Below are positions 8,175-15,755 of a stretch of DNA of 25,789 nt, piece after piece (positions within the stretch are counted from its first letter, which is position 1; every line of letters begins with the position of its first letter). Where the stretch lies: assembly GCA_913064925.1 (NCBI GenBank), contig CAJYBN010000008.1:1-25789 (forward strand), read 5' to 3'. Source of the DNA: an uncultured Peptococcaceae bacterium (GTDB lineage Bacteria; Bacillota; Desulfotomaculia; Desulfotomaculales; Desulfallaceae). The position numbers and the translations under genes were made by a program. The notes under the pieces are model-generated. The model worked only from the letters and a program-made list of their open reading frames with translations, did not search any database and was not told the origin of the DNA.

Positions 8175-9416
8175 ATGAGATGGAGTAAGTTACTAACCCT
8201 GGCCGCCATTATGTTGGTAGTGGCAGCGGTAGGTGTGACGGCGGCGGTGCCGCTGCCGGTTTTCAAGAACGTGGAATGGCTGCCGTGGGGTAAGGAAATA
8301 ATTTTAGGCCTGGACTTGCAGGGAGGCGTTCATGTAGTTTTGGAGGCCCAGGATACGCCCGCAGCCAAGGTTACGGACGACAGCATCAGGCGGGTCATGG
8401 CCGTGCTGGAAAACAGGATTGACCAGTACGGCGTAGCGGAACCGGTAATCCAGCGCCAGGGTGAGCGCCGGATAATTGTTGAGCTGGCCGGTATAGAGGA
8501 CCCGGAAAAGGCTGTGCGGGAGATGGTGAAAACAGCCTACCTGGAGTTTAAAACCGAGGACGGCCGGACAATCATCACCGGGGCTGATTTAAAGGACGCT
8601 ATTGAGGCCAGGGATCCCACCAGCGGGCTGGTAACAGTGAATCTGACCTTCACCCAGGCCGGGGCACAAAAGTTCGCCCAGGCTACCACCGCCAACGTGG
8701 GCAAACGGATTGGTATTTACTTGGACGGGGAGTTGCTGCAGAACCCGGTTGTCGAAGAACCCATAACAACGGGCAAGGCAGAAATTAGGGGCTACGAAAG
8801 CCTGGAGGAAGCGCATACCGTGGCCATTTTGCTTCGTTCCGGAGCGCTGCCGGTGAAGGTTGAGGTTATGGAGAAGAGAGCCATAGGGCCGCAGCTGGGG
8901 CAGGATTCCCTGGAGAGGTCCGTTAACGCCGGTATCGTCGGCATTGTTGCCATATTGGCCTTTATGATCATTTATTACCGCGTCCCCGGCGTAGTAGCCG
9001 ACCTGGCCCTTATCATTTATGCGCTGCTGGTGCTAGCCGTATTCATCGGTATACACGCCACCATGACCTTGCCCGGCATAGCGGGTTTCCTGCTTTCACT
9101 GGGAATAGCGGTGGACGCCAACGTGATTATATTCGAACGCATCAAGGAGGAATTGCGCTTCGGTAAAAGTATTCGTTCCGCCATTGATGCCGGCTTTAAA
9201 AGGGGTTTCGTGGCCGTGTTCGACGCCAACGTTACCACATTGATTGCCGCCCTGGTTTTGTATTATTTCGGTGAGAGCATGATTCGCGGGTTTGCGGTCA
9301 CGTTAAGCATCGGTATCTTGGCCAGCATGTTCACGGCTATAACCATGACCAGGTGGATGCTGCACCTGACTGCCGGCACCAACTTATTTAAAAAAGCCTG
9401 GCACTACGGCGCGTAA
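8175..9416 (+). CDS. secD: Protein translocase subunit SecD
   Basis: SecD and SecF form the proton-driven RND-type accessory complex that pulls exported proteins through SecYEG. The 413-residue product has an N-terminal membrane segment (about 6-24), the GLDLQGGVHVVLEA signature, a compact periplasmic domain, and a C-terminal block of five membrane segments containing AVDANVIIFERIKEELR. It lacks the large extra periplasmic insert of the enterobacterial protein, as is usual in clostridia. GAGGGGGAG precedes the ATG. secF follows after 15 bases as a separate gene, unlike the fused secDF of Bacillus. Confidence 0.97.
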   Translation: MRWSKLLTLAAIMLVVAAVGVTAAVPLPVFKNVEWLPWGKEIILGLDLQGGVHVVLEAQDTPAAKVTDDSIRRVMAVLENRIDQYGVAEPVIQRQGERRIIVELAGIEDPEKAVREMVKTAYLEFKTEDGRTIITGADLKDAIEARDPTSGLVTVNLTFTQAGAQKFAQATTANVGKRIGIYLDGELLQNPVVEEPITTGKAEIRGYESLEEAHTVAILLRSGALPVKVEVMEKRAIGPQLGQDSLERSVNAGIVGIVAILAFMIIYYRVPGVVADLALIIYALLVLAVFIGIHATMTLPGIAGFLLSLGIAVDANVIIFERIKEELRFGKSIRSAIDAGFKRGFVAVFDANVTTLIAALVLYYFGESMIRGFAVTLSIGILASMFTAITMTRWMLHLTAGTNLFKKAWHYGA

Positions 9417-9431
9417 AGGGGGCTGGAGGCG

Positions 9432-10307
9432 TTGTTTCATTTCATTAAGCTGAGAAAAATTTGGTATGCTATTTCCCTTCTGGTTATTTTACCCGGGCTG
9501 GCTTCCCTCGTGCTGCAGGGCCTGAACTGGGGCATTGATTTTAAAGGGGGAAACTTGATCGAAGTCAGGTTGGAACAAGACGTGCGCATTGAACAGGTTC
9601 GGAACGTGGTGGAAAAGCTGGGCTACGGGGCGGCCCGTAACATTCAGCAAAGCGGTGCCAACGATTTTATCATTAGGACCAGGGAGCTTACCGAAGCGGA
9701 AAGTGAGAAGCTGATCTCCACACTGGAGGATGACCTGGGTTCGGTGGTGCTGCTGCGCAACGAAAGGGTCGGGCCCAAGATCGGTAGGGAACTGACATTC
9801 AAGGCCATTTGGGCTCTTTTAATCGCGTCGGCGCTGATGTTGATTTATATCACTTTTCGTTTCGAATTTAAGCAGGGAGTAGCGGCCATCATAGCCCTGC
9901 TGCACGACGTGTTGGTGGTGCTGGGCATTTTCTCCCTGTGGCAGATAGAAGTGAACAGCGCCTTTGTAGCCGCAGTTTTAACCATTATCGGTTATTCCAT
10001 TAACGATAGTATTATTATTTTCGACCGCATCAGGGAAAACATGAAAATGCGCAAGAAAGGCGAGTCCCTGGAAGATTTGGTCAACGTGAGCCTGTGGCAG
10101 ACGCTGGCCCGTTCCATCAATACTGTTTTAACTGTGGTTTTTGTGTTGGTGGCCCTTTATTTCCTGGGCGGTACCACCATCAAAACTTTTGTCCTGGCCA
10201 TGTTGATCGGTGTTACCAGTGGAGCCTACTCGTCTATTTTTAGCGCCAGCCCGGTGTGGGTGGAACTCAAACTGTTGGAAAACAGGGGTAAAGCAAGGAC
10301 GGCTTGA
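9432..10307 (+). CDS. secF: Protein translocase subunit SecF
   Basis: The 291-residue product has an N-terminal membrane segment (about 11-30), the GIDFKGGNLIEVR signature, a short periplasmic domain, and five more membrane segments carrying IGYSINDSIIIFDRIRENM, the SecF hallmark. The start is read as TTG at 9432 (M-F-H-F-I-K-L-R-K), with AAAGGGGG at 9415-9422 as ribosome site; no in-frame ATG lies close enough. A strong terminator lies about 100 bases downstream. Confidence 0.95.
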   Translation: MFHFIKLRKIWYAISLLVILPGLASLVLQGLNWGIDFKGGNLIEVRLEQDVRIEQVRNVVEKLGYGAARNIQQSGANDFIIRTRELTEAESEKLISTLEDDLGSVVLLRNERVGPKIGRELTFKAIWALLIASALMLIYITFRFEFKQGVAAIIALLHDVLVVLGIFSLWQIEVNSAFVAAVLTIIGYSINDSIIIFDRIRENMKMRKKGESLEDLVNVSLWQTLARSINTVLTVVFVLVALYFLGGTTIKTFVLAMLIGVTSGAYSSIFSASPVWVELKLLENRGKARTA

Positions 10308-10407
10308 ATATTGCATCACTATCCGCTATAACGTATTATTGAGAAAATATTACCCCAATTGAAACCGGGTGACACCAGATTTATGCCACATATTTATACC
10401 ACAAGCG

Positions 10408-10436
10408 ACGAGGTTTACCGCCTCGTTTATTTTTTT
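10408..10436 (+). terminator. Intrinsic terminator after secF
   Basis: ACGAGG (10408-10413) pairs with CCTCGT (10421-10426) around a seven-base loop and is followed by TTATTTTTTT. It closes the yajC/secDF transcription unit; the 100 bases between the secF stop and this hairpin show no gene. Confidence 0.85.
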
Positions 10437-10482
10437 CGCCGGCCTGGGGCAAATTAAAAATAATTATGGGGGTTGCTCGTCA

Positions 10483-10782
10483 ATGGAAAAAAAGGATAAA
10501 ATACTGTGCCTGCTGGAGGAACGGGTCAAGGAATTGGCCATCAACATGGAAAAAATGAAACTGGCGGAATACGTTGACATGTTGGAAAACCCGTATAAAC
10601 TACTATACATCAATTTCGTCAGCGGCATCGCCCGGGGACTGGGCATCGCTGTAGGATTTGCCATTTTAGGGGCTATCATCGTGCTGATACTGCAGAGGCT
10701 GGCGGCGCAAAACCTGCCGCTGATCGGTAATTTTATTGCCGATTTGGTTAAAATAGTGCAAATGCAGCTGGGAACCAAATAG
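10483..10782 (+). CDS. DUF5665-type small membrane protein
   Basis: The 99-residue product has a charged N-terminal helix (EKKDKILCLLEERVKELA), then a conserved segment MLENPYKLLYINFVSGIARGLG leading into a membrane helix (about residues 46-68), and a short amphipathic C-terminus. The NPYKLLYINFxxGxxxGxG pattern is what I associate with DUF5665; the function is unknown to me. The ATG at 10483 has GGGGG ten bases upstream; an in-frame upstream reading from 10369 crosses the secF terminator and is rejected. The next gene starts 13 bases later, so they probably form one transcript. Confidence 0.8.
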   Translation: MEKKDKILCLLEERVKELAINMEKMKLAEYVDMLENPYKLLYINFVSGIARGLGIAVGFAILGAIIVLILQRLAAQNLPLIGNFIADLVKIVQMQLGTK

Positions 10783-10795
10783 CCGGAGGTAAAAA

Positions 10796-11515
10796 ATGAA
10801 ACAGGAATTACGAGAGCAATTCAGGCAGATATTGGAGAAAGAAAAGCGGTACCTGCAGGAACAGGTGCGTGAGATCGACGCAGGCGGCCTGGGAGTTTCG
10901 TTGTCTCAATCCGTAGAGGAATTTTCTACCTACGACCAGCACCCCGCGGATGTGGGCAGCGAAGTTTTTGAGCGAAGCAAGGACTTGGCCCTGCGGGAAG
11001 ACGTGATGCTGAAATTACAAGCGATAGATCACGCGCTGCGTCGCCTGGAGGAAGGAAGCTACGGCACCTGTGAAGCGTGCGGCCGGGAAATACCTTTTGA
11101 GCGCTTGCAGGCCCTTCCCTATACCACCCAGTGCGTGCGCTGTCGGCAGTTAAGTGAAGAACAACCCCATCGGCAAAGCGTGCGCCCTGTGGAAGAGGAT
11201 GTTTTGGAACCTCCGTACGCCCGAACTTTTAACGACGGCACGGGGCGCAATATATACGACGCAGAAGACGCCTGGGAGGAATTGGCGAGTTGGCAGGAGC
11301 ATTCTCCCCACACCGGAGCGGGTGCGTACTACGGCGGTGCCGACACCGGCGAGGAGCCGGTTGGTCATACCGAGGAGGTGGACCAGATACCCTACGAAGT
11401 AGGGGATGACGGAGCTTTTTACTCCAGTACCAGGGACTTAGACGATGAAGCAGCTCCTACCGAGCGCATTGACGTCGGCATACAGCACCACGGCGGTGAA
11501 GAAGGATTGATCTAG
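10796..11515 (+). CDS. TraR/DksA-type zinc-finger protein, YteA family
   Basis: The 239-residue protein begins with a coiled-coil-prone helical pair (residues 1-85) and contains a C4 zinc finger, C92-x2-C95 and C113-x2-C116, in the arrangement of TraR/DksA proteins; the spacing and HPADVGSEVFERSKDLAL segment are those of the Firmicute YteA group. The last 115 residues are acidic, rich in D, E, G and Y, and probably disordered. DksA-like proteins can act on RNA polymerase through its secondary channel, but whether YteA proteins do so is not established to my knowledge. GGAGG lies just ahead of the ATG. Confidence 0.88.
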   Translation: MKQELREQFRQILEKEKRYLQEQVREIDAGGLGVSLSQSVEEFSTYDQHPADVGSEVFERSKDLALREDVMLKLQAIDHALRRLEEGSYGTCEACGREIPFERLQALPYTTQCVRCRQLSEEQPHRQSVRPVEEDVLEPPYARTFNDGTGRNIYDAEDAWEELASWQEHSPHTGAGAYYGGADTGEEPVGHTEEVDQIPYEVGDDGAFYSSTRDLDDEAAPTERIDVGIQHHGGEEGLI

Positions 11516-11545
11516 CCAGTCCCCTGGGGTGCCCTAGGAGTATCG

Positions 11546-11574
11546 TTGTCAACGTGCAAAGAATATGGTATATT
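11546..11574 (+). promoter_or_regulatory. Sigma-A promoter of the metal exporter leader
   Basis: TTGTCA (11546-11551) and TATATT (11569-11574) are separated by exactly 17 bases, and TGG just before the -10 gives an extended -10 element. Transcription would start near 11581, about 15 bases ahead of the structured leader of the CDF gene. Confidence 0.75.
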
Positions 11575-11596
11575 ATATACATATATTGTAATGCAC

Positions 11597-11659
11597 AAGT
11601 CAGGCTGGGCGCAAAAAACCAGCCGGGCCTTCACGGCAGCGGATATGCCCGCGGGACTT
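11597..11659 (+). promoter_or_regulatory. Probable NiCo (czcD) riboswitch aptamer
   Basis: The leader folds as a four-way junction. P1 is AAGTC (11597-11601) with GACTT (11655-11659). P2 is GGCTGG (11603-11608) with CCAGCC (11619-11624). P3 is GCC with GGC around TTCAC. P4 is GCGG with CCGC around ATATGC. The unpaired or junction blocks CAGGC, GCCGGGC, GGCAGC and GGGAC fall in the order I recall for the NiCo riboswitch, which senses Ni2+/Co2+ and controls czcD-type exporters. The P1 3' arm also lies within an alternative nine-base-pair hairpin (11657-11684), which would be the switch. No T-run follows, so transcriptional or translational output is undecided. The consensus comparison is from memory. 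Confidence 0.75.
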
Positions 11660-11714
11660 CATCTTGGCCTTATATAAGATGAGGGCTCCGGGCATTAAAT
11701 TTTGGGAGGAGAAC

Positions 11715-12698
11715 ATGGATCAGCGGGAAAAGCTAAAGGCTGCGCGCTTGTCCATCTTTTCGAACTTAGTGTTGACGACGGGCAAGCTGATAGTTGGCGC
11801 AGCCATGAACTCCATCAGTGTAATTTCCGAGGGTATACACTCCGGCTTGGATTTGCTGGCGGCGTTTATTGCCTTTGCCTCCGTACGTGAGTCCAATAAG
11901 CCCGCCGACGATAAGCACCAATACGGCCACGGTAAATTTGAAAACCTTGCCGCCATCATCGAAGCCCTGCTTATACTGGCGGCTGCGGGTTTGATAATCA
12001 AAGAAGCCGTACCCAAACTGTATGGCACAGTGGAAGTAAAATCGCTGGGCTTGGGGGGGGCGGTAATGGCCGTTTCAGCGCTGGTGAATATTTATGTTTC
12101 TTCCCGGTTGATGCGCGTGGCTAGAAAAACAGGTTCTCCTGCCCTGGAAGCCGACGCTTGGCACCTTAGAACGGATGTATTGACGTCGCTGGGTGTACTG
12201 GCGGGAATCGTTCTGATAAAGCTGACGGGGCTCTACATCATTGATCCGCTGATTGCCCTCGGGGTGGCGGTATTAATATTAAAAGCGGCATTTTCCCTGT
12301 TGCGTGAATCACTCAACAGCATAGTGGACACCAGGTTGCCCGAAAGCGATGAAAAAGCGATTAGGCAGGTGTTGGAAGCTTACGCCGAGCAATACGTCGA
12401 TTACCGTAATTTACGCACCCGCAGAGCCGGGCCGCAGCGACACGTAGACTTCAACCTGGTGGTACCCCGTGGTAAGAAAATCGTGTCCACTCACGCGCTG
12501 TGCGACAGTATCGAACGCGCATTGCACCGCCGCCTGCCCGGTGTGGAAGTTATTATCCATGCCGAGCCTTGTGCACCCAAGGATGGGGATTGTGAATTCT
12601 GCCAGGTAAGACTAACTTACTGTACAACGGGTAAAAAGACCGGGGCGTGCGATGAATGTGAAGAATGCAATCCGGGTGGTCGACAAACCGGTAAATAA
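11715..12698 (+). CDS. Cation diffusion facilitator (CzcD-like metal exporter)
   Basis: CDF proteins export divalent metals in exchange for protons. The 327-residue product has six membrane segments between residues 12 and 195, with the intramembrane metal site H42-x3-D46 (HSGLD) and H150-x3-D154 (HLRTD), then a cytosolic ferredoxin-like domain (about 205-290). The last 35 residues carry seven cysteines (CEFC, C, CDEC, EEC), an unusual tail that could bind or sense metal. The ATG at 11715 is set by GGGAGGAG at 11704-11711. The upstream leader suggests Ni2+ or Co2+ as substrate. It forms its own unit between yteA and sigI. Confidence 0.93.
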   Translation: MDQREKLKAARLSIFSNLVLTTGKLIVGAAMNSISVISEGIHSGLDLLAAFIAFASVRESNKPADDKHQYGHGKFENLAAIIEALLILAAAGLIIKEAVPKLYGTVEVKSLGLGGAVMAVSALVNIYVSSRLMRVARKTGSPALEADAWHLRTDVLTSLGVLAGIVLIKLTGLYIIDPLIALGVAVLILKAAFSLLRESLNSIVDTRLPESDEKAIRQVLEAYAEQYVDYRNLRTRRAGPQRHVDFNLVVPRGKKIVSTHALCDSIERALHRRLPGVEVIIHAEPCAPKDGDCEFCQVRLTYCTTGKKTGACDECEECNPGGRQTGK

Positions 12699-12706
12699 AG
12701 CAAGTT

Positions 12707-12733
12707 ACCCCCCAAAATGTCGTTATTCCCGTA
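12707..12733 (+). promoter_or_regulatory. Possible sigma-I-type autoregulatory promoter
   Basis: ACCCCCC (12707-12713) is followed after 16 bases by CGTA (12730-12733). Known sigma-I promoters have a C-run -35 element and a CGAA-like -10 element and typically drive sigI itself. The -10 here differs by one base from CGAA, so this is a suggestive match only. No good sigma-A promoter was seen in the same gap. Confidence 0.4.
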
Positions 12734-12791
12734 TAGTAAAATGAAGTCTGCGGGAAGGCGAGGTGGAGTAACGTCCGGGGGAGTGTGGCTG

Positions 12792-13526
12792 TTGCTATTT
12801 ACCGATAGCATTACATCTTGCCTGCAAAAAATTAAGGAGGGCGATGAAGAGGCAAGGGAAATATTAATTGAAGAAGCTAAGCCCTTCATTGCCAAGGTGA
12901 CCGGGCGCTTGTGCGGTAGAAGCTTGAGCTGGGAACGGGACGACGAATTAAGCATTGGACTTATTGCATTTAACGAAGCAATTGATAGGTATAACGAAAA
13001 GCAGGGCGTGCCGTTTGCGGCCTTTGCGCGGCTGGTTATTAAAAGCCGGGTCACCGATTATTTGCGCAAGGAGTCGAAATGGCACCATACCAATCGGGAA
13101 AGTCTGGAACAGCTGCCGGAAGTCTCCGCCAACCCGGCCGAAAATGCGGTCTGCTGGGAAAAATACCTGGCGGAAATAGCAAACAGGGAAAGAAAAGAGG
13201 AAATTTTGGCTTTTCAACGTAGATTAAGCGAACTGGGCATTGCCTTTAGTGATCTTGTACATTGTTCGCCCAAGCACCGTGAAACCAGGCAAAGGCTGCT
13301 GGCCGCCGCCCGCTATCTGGTCGAACAGCCTTCCCTGTACAAGGAATTGCTGGCCAGTAAAAGGCTGCCGTTACGCGAAATTATGCTGGGTACGGGTATG
13401 AGCCGTAAGGTGTTGGAAAGAGGTCGCAAGTACATTATTGCTGTGGCCATTTTATTATATAACCGCGATGAATTCATCTACTTAAACGCTTATGTGGGAC
13501 AAGCGCTGGGGGATGGTGGGCGATGA
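12792..13526 (+). CDS. sigI: RNA polymerase sigma-I factor
   Basis: Sigma-I is a sigma-70-family factor found in Firmicutes, controlled by its membrane partner RsgI. The 244-residue product has the family's early segment ...IKEGDEEAREILIEEAKPFIAK, the sigma-2 core with DDELSIGLIAFNEAIDRYNEKQGVPFAAFARLVIKSRVTDYLRKE, and the C-terminal SigI-specific helix region ending GTGMSRKVLERGRKYIIA. The start is uncertain: TTG 12792 has GGGGGA nine bases upstream, while in-frame ATG codons at 12717 and 12741 would add residues unlike other SigI proteins. The stop overlaps rsgI by four bases (ATGA), the usual coupled sigI-rsgI arrangement. Confidence 0.92.
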   Translation: MLFTDSITSCLQKIKEGDEEAREILIEEAKPFIAKVTGRLCGRSLSWERDDELSIGLIAFNEAIDRYNEKQGVPFAAFARLVIKSRVTDYLRKESKWHHTNRESLEQLPEVSANPAENAVCWEKYLAEIANRERKEEILAFQRRLSELGIAFSDLVHCSPKHRETRQRLLAAARYLVEQPSLYKELLASKRLPLREIMLGTGMSRKVLERGRKYIIAVAILLYNRDEFIYLNAYVGQALGDGGR

Positions 13527-14560
13527 AACCGGGTCGGGGGCTTGTCGTAGAAGTGAAAGAAAAGACCTGCATTTTATTTACGGCGGATGGCCGTTTTCTA
13601 GAAGTACCCCTGCCGCGTAAGGGGACGGAAATTGGGCAGGAAATAATTATCAACCGGTCGCTGGTCAGCCGCATAATACCGTTTCTGGCGGCGGCCTCGT
13701 TTCTGCTTACTTTTTTGGCGTGGGCTTTGTTTAACCTGTTCGTGCCCCGGGCGGCGGCCTACATTGCCCTCGACATCAACCCCAGCATTGAGCTGGGAGT
13801 AAACGAGCGGGAATATATCATCAGTGCCAGAGGATTGAACGCCGACGGTAACTGGCTGCTGCAAAAGGTACGGGTTGTAAAGCTACCGCTGGAGGAAGGG
13901 CTGCAGAAAATCATCGCGGGAGCAGTTAAATACCGCTATCTGGAACCGGGTGCCGGCAATATTATTTTGGCCACCGTTACGGACACCGGGAGTGAATTCG
14001 ACATTGAAATCAGCGAAATTTACCAATTTATCCATAAACAGGTAAAATACCAGGGAATTAGTGCGGAACTGGTTGTCGCTGAGGTGGACAAAGAGCTGTA
14101 CCGGCAGGCCCGGGATAAAGGCGTGACGCCAGGACGCTATCTCCTGCAGCGGGAAGCCGGGAGAAAAGGTATTCATATTACTGATAAGGAATTGCAAACG
14201 GCTAAAATTAGGGAACTGGAGAAGAAGAAAAAAATAAAGGCCAGTGAGCTGGTGAAAAACCGGTACAATGGCGAGCAGCCGAAGCAAAGGGTCGAAAAAA
14301 AACCGGCGTTATCCAAGGACCGGGTGAAGCCGGAATCCGCCTCCAGTCATGAAGACCTGCCCCGGGACGGTATAAAGGGCGCGGGCGAATCCAATCCTGC
14401 TAAGCGCGCTGGCCTAGAAGAAGGCCGGGCCAAAGGGGACGGCCAAAACAAGCTCCGCAAACATGGTAAAGAGAAAGATAAATCCGTACAACATGACCGT
14501 TCCGCAGGCGATAAAGAGCGGTCCAGGGCCAAAGTAAATAGCCGCGCACAGGCGCGATAG
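13523..14560 (+). CDS. rsgI: Anti-sigma-I factor RsgI
   Basis: RsgI holds sigma-I at the membrane. The 345-residue product has the N-terminal cytosolic anti-sigma domain (residues 1-45, starting GLVVEVKEKTCILFTADG), one membrane helix (about 51-74), and the extracellular ALDINPSIELGVN segment. The N86-P87 bond in that segment corresponds to the autoproteolysis site described for clostridial RsgI. A globular part follows to about residue 215. The last 110 residues are extremely rich in K, R, E and D and look disordered; there is no carbohydrate-binding or protease module of the kind seen in Clostridium thermocellum RsgI. What it senses is therefore unclear. A terminator follows directly. Confidence 0.92.
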   Translation: MKPGRGLVVEVKEKTCILFTADGRFLEVPLPRKGTEIGQEIIINRSLVSRIIPFLAAASFLLTFLAWALFNLFVPRAAAYIALDINPSIELGVNEREYIISARGLNADGNWLLQKVRVVKLPLEEGLQKIIAGAVKYRYLEPGAGNIILATVTDTGSEFDIEISEIYQFIHKQVKYQGISAELVVAEVDKELYRQARDKGVTPGRYLLQREAGRKGIHITDKELQTAKIRELEKKKKIKASELVKNRYNGEQPKQRVEKKPALSKDRVKPESASSHEDLPRDGIKGAGESNPAKRAGLEEGRAKGDGQNKLRKHGKEKDKSVQHDRSAGDKERSRAKVNSRAQAR

Positions 14561-14563
14561 TTA

Positions 14564-14590
14564 AACAACCCCGCATGGTGGGGTTGTTTT
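14564..14590 (+). terminator. Intrinsic terminator after rsgI
   Basis: AACAACCCC (14564-14572) pairs perfectly with GGGGTTGTT (14580-14588) around a seven-base loop, followed by TTGTT. It begins three bases after the rsgI stop and ends the sigI-rsgI transcript. Confidence 0.9.
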
Positions 14591-14659
14591 GTTAGCCGAC
14601 AGCAATTAAGATGTAATAAAGCCTGTCGGGGGATGATCGATTAGTGCGGGAGAAACGCG

Positions 14660-15017
14660 ATGCCGGCTTCCAGTTTGGTGGCATTACCACAATTGTTCGC
14701 CTGGAGCAGGCCCACCTTTGATGCAGGCATCTTACTAACATGCACTATAACCGGCATGCTGGTGCTCTCCGACTTTGTGGCCAGCATTATGGCTATAGAG
14801 AAGACTATCGGCGGCGACACGAACCGGCGCAGTTACGACCGGGGAGCTACTTTTACGGGGATTGCCGATATCATGGCCGGCGTGGGGGCTACTATGGGAT
14901 TTGTGCTTTATCACCGGCATGTTGCTGTGCATTTTTCTCGAACACGTGGCACTGCCTCGCGGGGACAGGCGGCAAGGCATCCCGGGCCAGCGGGTCGATC
15001 CCCTAGGGTACCAGTGA
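14660..15017 (+). pseudogene. Remnant of an NCS2 xanthine/uracil permease
   Basis: From 14660 one frame reads VALPQLFAWSRPTFDAGILL, then a membrane segment, IMAIEKTIG, and YDRGATFTGIADIMAG. This is the pattern of the central part of NCS2 nucleobase permeases. Near 14900 similarity leaves this frame, and a second frame reads ITGMLLCIFLEHVALPRG, resembling the last membrane helix and C-terminus, ending at the TGA 15015-15017. The N-terminal half, several helices in the middle and frame continuity are missing, so it cannot encode a working transporter. A read-through of the first frame to 15094 is junk. GGGAG ahead of the ATG may be fortuitous. An inverted repeat, CCGACAG (14596-14602) with CTGTCGG (14623-14629), lies upstream and may be left from its leader. 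Confidence 0.7.
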
Positions 15018-15083
15018 AACGAAGGCTCCTAGGCAACTCCGGGATAAAATTAAACTTTATTGTTTTTAATAATAAGGTTGAAG

Positions 15084-15092
15084 TGGTATATT
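15084..15092 (+). promoter_or_regulatory. Extended -10 promoter before the DUF4198 gene
   Basis: TGG followed by TATATT forms an extended -10 element 28 bases before the start codon. No good -35 is present at 17 bases, which is common for extended -10 promoters. The same TGGTATATTA string occurs in the promoter of the CDF exporter at 11566-11575. Confidence 0.5.
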
Positions 15093-15119
15093 AAAGATAA
15101 AAACGGTAGGTGAAACCAC

Positions 15120-15755
15120 GTGCATGAAGGGTATGCCATTTGGCTGGAACCGGTACACCTTCACTTTCATCGTGGTGACCAGGTTAAAGTCAAGGTGCTG
15201 TGGGGACGCGGCATGAGAAGGAGTAATGGTAGGGTTCCCGGGCCACTGCGCGGTTTTGCCGTCAACCCTGAAGGAAACACTCAGCTTGCGGAAATACAAT
15301 ATGACGAGGCGATTTCCGCCAGGGTGCTGACCTTTAATGCCGGCGAGGAAGGAATTTATACGGTACAGGTAGAAAATGATGGACCGGAAAACGCGGACGT
15401 CTTGCGCCGCTACCTGGCGGCCCGGTTGCCGGTGCAGGTCGGGCACCACGCGCACGGCAGTGTGATTGCCCTTAACCGGGGTTTGGAAATTATTGCCGAT
15501 ACCGCTGCCGGTTTGCATCCCGGCCGGGAGATCGAGCTAGCCATACTTTTTGCGGGAAAACCAATGGCGGGGGCGAAGATCGTAGCTACCTATCACCTTT
15601 ACGAGGGCGACGGGTTTCCGTATGCCCGGATAACTGACGAGCGGGGCAAGGCCAAGTTTGTTTTCGATGCTCGCGGGCACTGGATGTTTCAGGTTAGTAC
15701 CAAGACAGACGGACAGGAGCATACAGCAACTTTAGTAGTGCCCGGGGTTAAGTAA
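15120..15755 (+). CDS. DUF4198-type protein lacking a signal peptide
   Basis: The 211-residue protein starts (GTG) with HEGYAIWLEP and continues HRGDQVKVKVLWG, which resembles the start of the mature part of DUF4198 proteins. Those are usually exported and are sometimes found next to nickel or cobalt uptake genes. A second beta-sandwich-like half follows (GREIELAILFAGKPMAGAKIVATY, then ITDERGKAKFVFDARGHWMFQV). Here no signal peptide precedes it, so the protein is predicted cytosolic unless the true start is further upstream, where no in-frame extension is evident. Histidines are frequent (HEG, HLHFH, HHAH), which would fit metal binding. Function unknown. AGGTG lies about seven bases before the GTG. 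Confidence 0.75.
   Translation: MHEGYAIWLEPVHLHFHRGDQVKVKVLWGRGMRRSNGRVPGPLRGFAVNPEGNTQLAEIQYDEAISARVLTFNAGEEGIYTVQVENDGPENADVLRRYLAARLPVQVGHHAHGSVIALNRGLEIIADTAAGLHPGREIELAILFAGKPMAGAKIVATYHLYEGDGFPYARITDERGKAKFVFDARGHWMFQVSTKTDGQEHTATLVVPGVK

Noticed and set aside
10369..10482. Upstream extension of the DUF5665 protein
   Set aside because: It would be translated across the secF terminator, and the ATG at 10483 has a spaced G-rich site.
12717..12791. Longer N-terminus for SigI from ATG 12717 or 12741
   Set aside because: The extra residues do not look like SigI, the ATG codons lack a good ribosome site, and the region overlaps the putative promoter.
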